From CAMYOC01 sp963704875 (GTDB lineage Bacteria; Pseudomonadota; Gammaproteobacteria; Steroidobacterales; XN24), in contig CAVPIA010000004.1 in assembly GCA_963704875.1 (NCBI GenBank), positions 47,029 to 111,028 of the forward strand: a stretch of DNA of 64,000 nt, written 5' to 3'. The notes under the pieces are model-generated. The model did no database searches, was not told where the DNA came from, and was given only the letters and a program-made list of their open reading frames with translations. The position numbers and the translations under genes are program-made. The stretch's first letter is position 1. Every line of letters begins with the position of its first letter. Below are positions 51,128 to 59,500 of this stretch, piece after piece.

Positions 51128-53656
51128 TCAGGATTTCTCGCGCCAGGCGGCCGCCGCCTCGGCCCGGCCCGCCTCTTCATAAAGCGCGGCGAGGGTCTCG
51201 GCCGTGCTGCGCGTATAGACGTGGCCGGCACCGGCTTTCGCCGCCAGCGCGGCGTACGCAGCCAGCAGGACCTCCTCGGCTTCATCCGTGCGCCCCAGTT
51301 CGTACAGACACTCGCCGAGCTTGCGCCGCACATTGTTGCGGTGAATGTGGTCCTCGGGCAAGGCGCGCTCGGCGCTGGACAGCGCAGCCTGCAACACCGG
51401 CAGCGCGGTCTCCGCCCGATTCGTCTGGGTCAGCAATGCGCCCAGGTTGCCTCGCGTGATGATCGTGTCGAGGTGGTCTTTGCCCAGTACCCGGTCTTTT
51501 ATCTCCAGGGACTCGCGCATCAGCGCCTCGGCTTTCTCGCCTTGACCCAGCCTCTGGTAGATCGCCGCCACATTGTTCATGGACTGCAGCGTGCTCGGGT
51601 GCTCCGGTCCGAGCAATCGCCGGCGCGCCTCGAGCACCGGCACGGAGATCGCCTGAGCCTCGGCATGCCGCCCGCTGTCGTTGTACATGACCGCCAGGTC
51701 GTTGCGTGTCTGGAGCGTGGACGCGTGTTCCTCGCCCAGCACTCTGGCCTTCGTGTCGGCCAGCTCGCTCGTATAACGGATCGCCTGGTCATAATCGCCG
51801 AGCTGGTAGTACACGATCGCGAGATTGGCTGCTGTATCGATCGCTTGCGGATGCTCCGCGCCGTACGCCCGGCTCAACACTGCGAGCGCGTCGGACAGGG
51901 CCTCCCGAGCCTCGGCAAAGTCGCCGAGCAACCGGTGCAGCACGCCAAGGTTGGCGAGGATCCCGGCGCGACGCGGATCGCTGTCTCCGAAGGCAACGCG
52001 CGCTGCCGCATCAGCACGTGCCTGGAACTGTTCCGCCTCCGGATAGCGCCCCTGCAAGATCAGCGCGGTGCCGAGGTGATCCAGCGTTTGCGCAAGACGC
52101 TCCTCCCCGGCACCGATGGAGGTCTCGAGTGCCAGCAGATCCCGTAGCCGACTCTCGGCGATTTCCAGCTCACCACGATCACGATAGGCGCTGGCCAGCG
52201 AGCGTTGTGTCGTCGCTGTGGCTGCATCGCTGTCACCGAGGACCTCGGTATTCAGCTCGACCGCCCGTGTCAGCTGCTCGACCGCACTGTCGAACTGCGC
52301 GAGAGCGAAGTACGTTTCGCCCAGCGTGTGCCGCACCCTCGCCTCCACGGCCGGACGATCGCCGAGATCTTCCGGAATACGTGCGGCGGCGCGGTCGAGG
52401 ACCTCGACCACGGTGACCTCGCGACCCTGCTCTCCCGGGGCCGCGGCACCAAGCATGCCCGTCACGAAAGCCGTGACCGCCTCCGCCGCCGCCCGCGCTT
52501 CCTGGGTCTGGGTCAGGGCCGCCTCGACGAGTGCCCGCTGCCGGTTGGAATCCACCAATGCATAGACCAGGCTGGCTGCGGCGATCAGCACTCCCAGGAA
52601 GACGGCTGCAGCCGAACCGACAGCCAGCTTGTGCCGACGCACGAACTTCCCGAAACGATAACTCGCGCTGGGAGGCACCGCCTCAACGGCTTCACCCTCG
52701 AGGTTACGGTTGATATCAGCAGCGAGAGCGCTCGCGGTCTCGTAGCGCCGTATGCGATCCTTCTCCAGCGCTTTCAGGATGATCCAGTCGACCTCGCCGC
52801 GCAGCTGACGCCGGAGGAGCGCCGGCTCCGTCTCGCGCGAGACCGAGAGGCTACTTGTCCGGGCGTCACCTGGCCGGATCCTGCTGCTCGGCGCAACAGG
52901 ATCCTGGTCCCGTATCTGATGCCGTAGCTCTGCATTACCGGGCGCAGACAAGCGTCCCGGATCGATCGGCAGCACGCCCGCCAGCACCTCGTACAGGATG
53001 ACGCCCAGGGAGTACACATCCGACCGCGTGTCTATGTCGCCCCCTCCAGCGAGCTGCTCCGGGCTCATGTAAGCCGGCGTACCCATGATCCGCCCGTCGT
53101 ACATCGTATACATCGTGCGATCGGTAAGCGGCGCCTGCATCGCCTTGGCGATGCCGAAATCGATCACCTTGGGGACCGTCTCGCCGTCTACCTCCGTCAC
53201 CAGGATATTGGACGGCTTGAGGTCTCGATGAATGATCCCCTTGCTGTGTGCGTGCTGGACCGCGCGACAAACGGGTACGAACAACTGTAGCCGCTGACGA
53301 ATCGTAAGCCGATTGCGGTCACAGTAATCGGTAATCGACGCGCCGGGGACGTATTCCAGGGCGAAATACGGGAGACCGTCGTCGGTTTCACCCGCGTCAA
53401 ACACCTTGGCGATATTGGGATGGTCCATCATCGCGAGGGCCTGTGCTTCGGCGTCGAAACGCGCCAGCACGGTCCGCGTGTCCATGCCGCGCTTGAGCAC
53501 TTTGAGGGCGACACGGCGCCGAATGGGCTGTGTCTGCTCGGCAAGGTAAACGTCGCCGAAACCGCCCGAGCCGATCTGCTCGAGGAGCGCATACGGGCCG
53601 ATTACGCGGCGATCGTCCGCCGACAAGGGCGGGAAGGACTGCCTGCCATTAGTCAC
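51128..53656 (-). CDS. Membrane Ser/Thr protein kinase with TPR domain
   Basis: 842 residues. The kinase domain (about 20-310) has GSGGFGDVYLAEQ (P-loop), VALKVLKRG (catalytic Lys), IIHRDLKPSNIL (HRD), KVIDFGIAKAMQ (DFG) and MGTPAYMSPEQLAGG (activation/APE region). A membrane helix at about 345-365 (LAVGSAAAVFLGVLIAAASL) leads to a long TPR region to about 820, with kinesin-light-chain-like repeats (DHLGTALILQGRYPEAEQFQ). This Pkn layout puts the kinase inside and the TPR part outside. The gene is convergent with the cyclase-FHA gene and probably its partner. The gene product is long but typical for this subfamily. Confidence 0.92.
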   Translation of the reverse strand: MTNGRQSFPPLSADDRRVIGPYALLEQIGSGGFGDVYLAEQTQPIRRRVALKVLKRGMDTRTVLARFDAEAQALAMMDHPNIAKVFDAGETDDGLPYFALEYVPGASITDYCDRNRLTIRQRLQLFVPVCRAVQHAHSKGIIHRDLKPSNILVTEVDGETVPKVIDFGIAKAMQAPLTDRTMYTMYDGRIMGTPAYMSPEQLAGGGDIDTRSDVYSLGVILYEVLAGVLPIDPGRLSAPGNAELRHQIRDQDPVAPSSRIRPGDARTSSLSVSRETEPALLRRQLRGEVDWIILKALEKDRIRRYETASALAADINRNLEGEAVEAVPPSASYRFGKFVRRHKLAVGSAAAVFLGVLIAAASLVYALVDSNRQRALVEAALTQTQEARAAAEAVTAFVTGMLGAAAPGEQGREVTVVEVLDRAAARIPEDLGDRPAVEARVRHTLGETYFALAQFDSAVEQLTRAVELNTEVLGDSDAATATTQRSLASAYRDRGELEIAESRLRDLLALETSIGAGEERLAQTLDHLGTALILQGRYPEAEQFQARADAAARVAFGDSDPRRAGILANLGVLHRLLGDFAEAREALSDALAVLSRAYGAEHPQAIDTAANLAIVYYQLGDYDQAIRYTSELADTKARVLGEEHASTLQTRNDLAVMYNDSGRHAEAQAISVPVLEARRRLLGPEHPSTLQSMNNVAAIYQRLGQGEKAEALMRESLEIKDRVLGKDHLDTIITRGNLGALLTQTNRAETALPVLQAALSSAERALPEDHIHRNNVRRKLGECLYELGRTDEAEEVLLAAYAALAAKAGAGHVYTRSTAETLAALYEEAGRAEAAAAWREKS

Positions 53657-53914
53657 TGGACTCCATCCTTCGCGGGCGCGGTCTGCTGCGGAGGTCGTTG
53701 CGATCAGACTACCCTGCTATTTTATGCTCGCGCCCGGCGAGACAATAACCCGCGCCAGCCGCAATGCTGAAGACGCTTCGAGCGAAGGGTTTCCCGCAAC
53801 GCAACAAGGAGACCCGTTCTGGCACGGCGTTACTTGCGTAATAAAAACGGCCGCTTCTGACCGGGGCCGGACGTCCGGAGCAGGAGCGCCGTCCCGGCGC
53901 GATTACCCGGGTTT

Positions 53915-53957
53915 AGAGACAGTGACCCGAATTCGTGGCGTTAAGGTCACTGTCCCC
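53915..53957. repeat. Family B hairpin repeat
   Basis: GAGACAGTGACCCGAATTC and GTTAAGGTCACTGTCCCC pair, a few bases left of copy 2 of the 159-bp direct repeat. In copy 1 this position is occupied by the pyrimidine tract. Confidence 0.8.
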
Positions 53958-53963
53958 AAATCC

Positions 53964-54122
53964 CTTGTTTGTCTTTTTTTGGGGCTTTGGGCAGTGCCGG
54001 TTGTGATGCGAATCGGCGCCGGACCATAATGGCGCATCCTCAAGGAGCGCCGGCACCCGCATGAAAATCAAGCGTATCAGAGCCTACCAGGTCGATCTGC
54101 CCCTGCACGAAGGCAGCTACAA
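53964..54122 (+). repeat. 159-bp direct repeat, copy 2 (intact dehydratase start)
   Basis: Carries the promoter and first 20 codons of the intact dehydratase gene and is collinear with 49878-50036. The 53657-54060 gap otherwise holds only a short kinase promoter stretch and the family B repeat. Confidence 0.9.
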
Positions 54123-55164
54123 GTGGTCGGGCGGAAAATCGGTCGAGGTCTTCGACAGCACGATCGTGGCCGTGGAGACCGACGACGGTGTGACCGGCTA
54201 CGGTGAGGTCTGCCCCTTAGGTCCGTTCTACCTGGCCGCGTATGGCGCCGGGGTCCGTGCCGGGGTCAGGGAACTGGGGCCGCACCTGATCGGGATGGAC
54301 CCGACCCGTCTCGGTGCGATCAACGACCGGATGGATCGTGCGCTCAAGGGTCATCCCTACGTCAAGACCGGGATCGACATGGCCTGCTGGGATCTTTTCG
54401 GCAAGGTCTGCGGCCAGTCGGTCTGCGAGTTGCTCGGCGGTCGTTTCGGCGACGACTTCCATCTCTATCGCGCGATCTCCCAGGACACGCCCGAGCGGAT
54501 GGCCGCCAGCGTGGCCGGCTATCGCGCCGAAGGCTATCGACGTTTCCAGCTCAAGGTGGGCGCCGACCCGCTGGAGGACATCGCGCGGATCAAGGCCGTG
54601 TCCGAGGTGCTCGAAGCGGGCGACCGGCTGGTCGCCGATGCGAACACCGGCTGGCTGATGCACGATGCGGCCCGGGTGGTCCGCGGTGTGCGCGATGTCG
54701 ATGTCTACATCGAAGAGCCCTGCGCGAGCTACGAGGAATGTCTCTCCATCCGGCGCAGGACGGATCATCCCTTCGTGATGGACGAGTGCATCAACGGCAT
54801 GCCCGCCCTGTTGCGCGCGCATGCCGATGGCGGTGCGGACGTGGTCAACATCAAGATCAGCAAGTTCGGCGGTCTGACCAAGGCGAAGCTGGCGCGCGAT
54901 CTCTGCGTGTCGCTGGGGATCGCGATGACGATCGAAGACAGCTGGGGCGGCGACATCACGACGGCAGCGATCGCCTGTCTCGCCCACAGCACGCCGACGG
55001 ACTACCTGTTCACGTCGACCGACTTCAACAGTTACGTCACCGTCAGCAATGCCGCAGGGGCGCCGCAACGACAAAACGGCCGGCTGGCGGCGTCTACCGA
55101 ACCGGGGCTCGGGATCGAGCCGCGATTCGAGGTGATCGGGGAGCCGGTTCTTGAGATCACCTAG
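54061..55164 (+). CDS. Enolase-superfamily dehydratase/epimerase, likely cis-3-hydroxy-L-proline dehydratase type
   Basis: 367 residues, AGGAG upstream of the ATG. The mandelate-racemase fold is seen in SYKWSGGKSVEVFDSTIVAV (cap) and the barrel with Lys165 (RRFQLKVGAD), metal ligands Asp193 (LVADANTGW), Glu219 (YIEEPC), Asp241 (VMDECING) and Lys265 (VNIKISKFGG) as opposing base. The SxGGKSxxxFDSTI N-terminus is like hydroxyproline and proline-betaine enzymes of the superfamily. Pairing with a pyrroline-2-carboxylate-reductase-like gene at 48738 fits a 3-hydroxyproline route: dehydration to pyrroline-2-carboxylate, then reduction to proline. An epimerase role is also possible. Confidence 0.85.
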   Translation: MKIKRIRAYQVDLPLHEGSYKWSGGKSVEVFDSTIVAVETDDGVTGYGEVCPLGPFYLAAYGAGVRAGVRELGPHLIGMDPTRLGAINDRMDRALKGHPYVKTGIDMACWDLFGKVCGQSVCELLGGRFGDDFHLYRAISQDTPERMAASVAGYRAEGYRRFQLKVGADPLEDIARIKAVSEVLEAGDRLVADANTGWLMHDAARVVRGVRDVDVYIEEPCASYEECLSIRRRTDHPFVMDECINGMPALLRAHADGGADVVNIKISKFGGLTKAKLARDLCVSLGIAMTIEDSWGGDITTAAIACLAHSTPTDYLFTSTDFNSYVTVSNAAGAPQRQNGRLAASTEPGLGIEPRFEVIGEPVLEIT

Positions 55165-55216
55165 AAAAAGGGTCAGGTTTATTTTTCTTCAGGAAAAATA
55201 AACCTGACACCTTTTT
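55165..55216. repeat. Family A hairpin repeat (full)
   Basis: Left arm AAAAAGGGTCAGGTTTATTT (one base short) and right arm AAATAAACCTGACACCTTTT. It starts one base after the dehydratase stop and ends 15 bp before the SDR start. Confidence 0.95.
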
Positions 55217-55231
55217 GCTCAAGGAAGCTGC

Positions 55232-55999
55232 ATGACTGCCATCAACGACGACCCACGACTCGCCCTCGTCACCGGGACCAGCTCCGGCATCGGCGCCGCC
55301 CTGGCGGCGGCACTGCTCGAGCGAGGCTGGATAGTGATCGGCCTGGCGCGCCGTGCCGCGGACTTCGGCCATCCACGCTACCGCCACATCGCCCTCGATC
55401 TCGCGGACCTCGAAGCACTCGAAACGGTGGCCCGGCAGGACCTCGAGCCGGTGGTCGCCGACACGCGCTGGGCGCGGATCGCGCTGGTCAACAACGCCGC
55501 CCTCTCCGGCCAGAGCAAGGGCCTGGAGCACACCGAGCCCGGTCCTTTAGCAGAACTGCTGGCCGTGAACACGGCCGCGCCGATGTTCCTGATGGGTTTC
55601 GTCACCCGCGTTGCGCCACCCGCGGCGCCGCTGCGCATCGTCAACGTCTCGTCCGGGGCGGCCGTGCGCGCCTTCCCGGGCTTGGGCGACTACTGCGCCA
55701 GCAAGGCGGCCCTGAGGATGGCCGGCATGGCACTGGCGGCGGAGCTCGAGTCCGATCAACGCCCCGGCGGCCGCCGTGCCGACGCGGCGGTGTTCAGCTA
55801 CGAGCCCGGCGTCGTCGATACGCCGATGCAGACCGCCTCCCGCTCCCACTCGGCCGAGGATTTTCCCTGGGTCCAGCCGTTCAAGGACTTCGCGGCGCAA
55901 GGCATGCTGGCGCAGCCGGAAGCCGTGATCGGCGAGATGGTGGAGTTTATCGAAGGCGATGTTCACGAGACCTTCGTCGAGCGGCGGTTTGCTGGCTGA
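55232..55999 (+). CDS. Short-chain dehydrogenase/reductase (SDR)
   Basis: 255 residues, AAGGAAG eight bases upstream. The Rossmann motif ALVTGTSSGIGAALAAALLE (TGxxxGIG), the NNA in IALVNNAALSGQ, Ser in IVNVSSGAAV and the YxxxK in LGDYCASKAALRMAG complete the catalytic set. It lies directly behind the dehydratase gene, separated only by a family A repeat, so the two may be co-transcribed if the hairpin permits. Closest style is the sepiapterin-reductase-like classical SDR group. Substrate unknown. Confidence 0.88.
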   Translation: MTAINDDPRLALVTGTSSGIGAALAAALLERGWIVIGLARRAADFGHPRYRHIALDLADLEALETVARQDLEPVVADTRWARIALVNNAALSGQSKGLEHTEPGPLAELLAVNTAAPMFLMGFVTRVAPPAAPLRIVNVSSGAAVRAFPGLGDYCASKAALRMAGMALAAELESDQRPGGRRADAAVFSYEPGVVDTPMQTASRSHSAEDFPWVQPFKDFAAQGMLAQPEAVIGEMVEFIEGDVHETFVERRFAG

Positions 56000-56039
56000 A
56001 ACGCGCTGTCTGATCGGGGCGGCTTTTCGAATGTAGTCG

Positions 56040-56083
56040 AGGTGACAGTGACCTTAATTCGACGGGTTAGGGTCACTGTTGCC
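56040..56083. repeat. Family B hairpin repeat (full)
   Basis: AGGTGACAGTGACCTTAATT and GTTAGGGTCACTGTTGCC, 40 bp after the SDR gene. Confidence 0.88.
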
Positions 56084-56240
56084 AAGATTCTCGGATGACC
56101 ACGTAACCGGTAGCGTATCCTTGGGTGATGGGGTCTTGTCGGTGTACGGATGGGGTCGATTGAAGAATCAGGTCTAGTCCCAATTCCGCTGTCCATACAG
56201 GTTTTTGCTCTGACCGCAATTGTGCCAGACCCGGGCGACT

Positions 56241-56409
56241 CAGCTACGACGGCACCTATGTGGATGACTGGGAATACACCACCAGCGGTGATCTGGATGA
56301 GTGCAACGGGATGGAGGTCAATGGGCAGTATGGGTACTACGTGACGGATAGCTATCCGTGGGTGATGGGATGTTTGAGTGGGGTGGCGGATAGGTCGTTT
56401 GATAAATGA
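56241..56409 (+). pseudogene. 3' fragment of YHYH-domain gene (direct repeat copy 1)
   Basis: 169 bp, matching 58457-58625 without gaps with about six substitutions (96 %). It encodes SYDGTYVDDWEYTTSGDLDE to the stop TGA at 56407. No start and no upstream part of the gene is present; left of it only a family B repeat and unrelated sequence are seen. About 20 bp of weaker similarity continues beyond the stop. Confidence 0.85.
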
Positions 56410-56473
56410 TTAGGCGAACAGCGCCACGGTAAAACCATTTGCATGCATGAACAGAACCAACCCAGCCAAAGAA

Positions 56474-56499
56474 GATCGGGACCCAAAAGGGCCCCGATC
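56474..56499 (-). terminator. Terminator for the AIPR-like gene
   Basis: GATCGGGACCC and GGGCCCCGATC pair (one mismatch) around AAAA. On the minus strand the stem is followed by TTCTTT, 30 bases after the gene stop. Confidence 0.6.
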
Positions 56500-56529
56500 G
56501 TATTCACAGGCTGGTCAATAAACCCATTG

Positions 56530-57893
56530 TCAGGCGGCGATATTCCCTGAATGGGCTAGAGCCCTGATCTGAGCCGCAGCTAGCTCATAGCTGGCCGGTG
56601 TCTTGGCGACACCCTGAGGGTCATACTTACTGAGCGACATAACACCATGATAAACACGCATGATCTCGACGAGGTTCTGTTTTAGAAAGGCTCTCGGATC
56701 CGTGACCCACTGCACCTCGCCGTCCTTGCAGATCATAAGTTCTGTAAGGCCCCAGACGAGAGGCAAAATGAACCCCTCCGGGACGTCGTACTCGGTCTCT
56801 TTCTGGTAGTACTTTGTCCTCGGGGGTCGCCGGAGGTACTTCTTATTATCGGTTCCTACCTTGTCCAGATCGTACATCTTCACCGCAGAAATGCGGCCGA
56901 AGCCAGGAGAAACCTTATTGTAGGCCTCCGGCATTTCAAGATAGATCTGGTCTACGAGGCGTGGGATGTCACGCAACAGCGAGATAGCGCTTCTAACTCC
57001 CTCATGGACCAACTCCCGCGTGTCCCCCCTGTCCTTCTGGCTAACCTCATCGCTGGCCATCAAGTCATTAAAATTGGAAACACATCCGCCCTTGTAACGA
57101 TAAAGTGATACTGGCCTGAAGTCCTTCAGCCCTGGCAACTCGTTCCTATTCGGTAATTTTGAAAGGGAATCAGTGCCAGCGCAACGATATCACGCGCCTT
57201 TATCCGGCCTCCATCGTTGGTCTTCCACTCGACCTGCTCCACTAAATCCGGATCCAGGGCCTCTTTGATCGCATCGTAGTAGCCCTTCTTATGGGCCTTA
57301 GTCTCCCTCGTCAATTCGGCGTTGTTGTTCCGCGCCTGCGCTATCTCCAGAATGGAATTCTCAAAGTCTTCGCGGCCAACCTCCCCCTCCTTGGGATAGA
57401 GAATCTCAACGGGCACATAGAAATCGAACAGGTCCTTCACCTCTTCAATTTCGTCCCGGAATTGATGCCAGACCGCCTTTACCTCATCCCATCGCCGTTT
57501 CCCGCGCAGAGCCCTTTCTCCATCCTGAGTTGCGGCTTTGACCATGTACATGGCAAGCGCTACCAGATTATGGCCGCCGTCGAGAATACCTTCGAAATCG
57601 GGGTCATCGAATGACACCCGATACCGGCTGCGGTCTAGTGGTTCGCACGCCCCAGCAGATACCAACAATCCCTTTGTTTTGAAATGGAATATCTCGGGCG
57701 TCTCGCCGAGACTCTCCATAATGTCGTCCGTAATTTTTCCAGTCTTAGCCTCTCGGGGGTTCGCCTTCAGATCGGCAACGTCGATAAGCTTTAGGATGCT
57801 GCCAGCGGTGACAGTCCCTGACAGGGTATTGATTCCATACTTGTCCCTAGAACAGACAGAATCGAACTTCAAGATTACGTTTTCGGTTTGCAT
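56530..57893 (-). pseudogene. AIPR-like (abortive phage infection) protein, one frameshift
   Basis: AAGGAG six bases before the ATG at 57893. The first frame runs 57893-57126 (255 residues), the second to 56530 (202 residues); homologous reading passes from IVALALIP into SKLPNRNELPGLKDFRP, so one base is missing near 57145 (a CCC run). Combined length is about 453. ANPREAKTGKITDDIMESLG, then IFHFKTKGLLVSAGACEPLD and FEGILDGGHNLVALAMYMV follow the AIPR domain order (NxR, NxGI-like, and the D/N-G-G/x-H/T segment). Exact family is uncertain. AIPR proteins are linked to phage resistance. The gene lies between the two YHYH copies. Confidence 0.6.
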
Positions 57894-57897
57894 TGAA

Positions 57898-58110
57898 TTA
57901 CTCCTTATCGAACTTCAAGTTACGAAGATTCGACACGGAGATCGCGCAGGAAAAGTCGAGGGGGCGCTCCCGTCCGGGAACTGTCTTTGACTCTTGCCAG
58001 TCGACCATCCGGTCTAACTTCACCATCGCCCCATCCGGGGCAATTTTTTTGGCAGGCTGATGCCCACAAACCGAAGGATATTCCATGGGCATGTTCAATG
58101 CAAGGTACAT
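57898..58110 (-). CDS. Small hypothetical ORF upstream of the AIPR-like gene
   Basis: 70 residues ending DFSCAISVSNLRNLKFDKE, stop at 57898 and only four bases before the next ATG. Its end contains the ribosome binding site of the AIPR-like gene, suggesting coupling. A start at an internal Met (VKLDRMVDWQESK region) is also possible. No family recognised; it may be the truncated tail of a larger gene cut at the repeat junction. Confidence 0.35.
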   Translation of the reverse strand: MYLALNMPMEYPSVCGHQPAKKIAPDGAMVKLDRMVDWQESKTVPGRERPLDFSCAISVSNLRNLKFDKE

Positions 58111-58142
58111 TTAACCGAAGGGCTCAGTGAGCCAATTAGACA

Positions 58143-58184
58143 AGGCGCCTGGTATATTTTCCTAAATAAACCAGGCACATTTTC
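58143..58184. repeat. Degenerate family A hairpin repeat
   Basis: AGGCGCCTGGTATATTTTCC and AAATAAACCAGGCACATTTT. Both arms changed from GTCAG to CCTGG/CCAGG type, keeping pairing. It marks the left end of the YHYH pseudogene, where gene homology begins. Confidence 0.7.
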
Positions 58185-58185
58185 C

Positions 58186-58625
58186 GACCCGCTGGGCGCG
58201 ACCAGCAAGTTCGGCGCGGATCAGCACAACGCCCATACCCAACCGGACGGCTCTACCACTACCACGGCAGCTCGGAAGCCATGTTCGACGACTACCCGGG
58301 CCAGCTCGGCTCGCCGGTGATCGGCTTCGCCGCCGACGGCTTCGCCATCTACGGCAACTATTTCTACGACCCGGACAACGGCAACGTACGCAGGGCCCTG
58401 TCCGGCTACACGCTCAAATCAGGCACTCGCCCGGACAGCGCGACCGACTCGGGTGGCAGCTACGACGGCACCTATGTGGATGACTGGGAATACACCGCCA
58501 GCGGTGATCTGGATGAGTGCAACGGGATGGAGGTCAATGGGCAGTATGGGTACTACGTGACGGACAGCTATCCGTGGGTGATGGGGTGTTTGAGCGGGGT
58601 GGTGGATGGGTCGTTTGATAAATGA
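58186..58625 (+). pseudogene. YHYH-domain protein gene, N-terminally truncated with a frameshift
   Basis: The first readable stretch, DPLGATSKFGADQHNAHTQP, is followed by a one-base shift near 58250 and then LYHYHGSSEAMFDDYPGQLG, GSPVIGFAADGFAIYGNYFY and on to the stop at 58623. YHYH with DGFxIYG is the domain signature. The N-terminal part expected before DPLG is missing at the family A repeat. The last 169 bp (58457-58625) are the direct repeat copy 2 of 56241-56409. These proteins are generally exported and of unknown function. Confidence 0.8.
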
Positions 58626-59500
58626 ATAAGCGAACACCGGCACCGTAATGCATCTATTGCTTGTTCGCCTACCTCGTGGTGCGCAAGACGCCCAAGGCTT
58701 CCAGTATCGACTTGCCCCAAGTGGATGCGCGGCGGAGTCCGCTTGGTAACTTTAGCCGAACAATAAGTAAATAAGTGAACACCGGCACCGTCAGGCACTT
58801 TCGGACGAGACCATTGAGATCCGCGTCAAAGACAGCACGATCCTGAAACGGCCCGCCGAATCAGTGGATATCCATATCCAAAGGGCGACCAAGGGGATCT
58901 ACGGGCACCGCGCTACGACGCCCCGGTGGAGGACCACGACAGAGGCGCACGGTCAACTTTTAGCTACGATTGGTGTTGATTTGCATCGAATTTTGATCCA
59001 AATCTCTAGTCTGTCGGCACGTATAGTTGACCGTTGTTGATTGTTGCGGAGGGCCATCCAGGGCTGCATTGTGCGTAGATTTTCAGCGCCGACGTGGCCG
59101 ATGACCGTATCGATCACCTAGTTGGTTTTCTTCAGGTCGATCGCGCCAGCGTTGAAGCGAGAAATCTCTTCGCCATCGTGGTTGCGGTACAAGGCCAGCG
59201 TAGCTCCGAAAATTGTGGGGGTTAGAATGACTGGCCGTTAGAGCGCCGAGTACAGCGTCGTCAGAATCTGAGAGAAATTGGCCAGGGTTAACCCCTAACT
59301 GAATCTGAGTAGTAGGATTGTTTCATCGATAGCTAATTCGGCGACCGATCACTACTCTTCATCTTCAGAATCTGCCGAAAAAACGTATTTGTAAGCTGTT
59401 TCCTGACCGAGCTGACCTTCGAGCCAGAAGCTCAGAAGAAACACTCCCTTTAGTTGGGTTCTCCCCATCTTCACGAAACTCAACATCAACAAATCGGCCA
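58626..59500. other. Degenerate region without a supported gene
   Basis: A 21-bp direct repeat (ATAAGCGAACACCGGCACCGT at 58626; one difference at 58771) follows the YHYH gene. A plus-strand stretch near 58810-58910 (ETIEIRVKDSTILKRPAESV) and a minus-strand stretch near 59132-59219 (TLALYRNHDGEEISRFNAGA) look coding-like but are too short and broken. ACGGTCAACT/AGTTGACCGT (58949, 59025) is an inverted repeat. Composition shifts to AT-rich from about 58950. Confidence 0.45.

Noticed and set aside
57110..57160. Programmed -1 frameshift in the AIPR-like gene
   Set aside because: No slippery heptamer in the zero frame (codons read CCC TTT CAA AAT) and no downstream structure; loss of a base in the CCC run is simpler.
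302..58184. CRISPR array made of the family A/B/C repeats
   Set aside because: The repeats are dispersed palindromes without regular spacers, and no cas gene is present.
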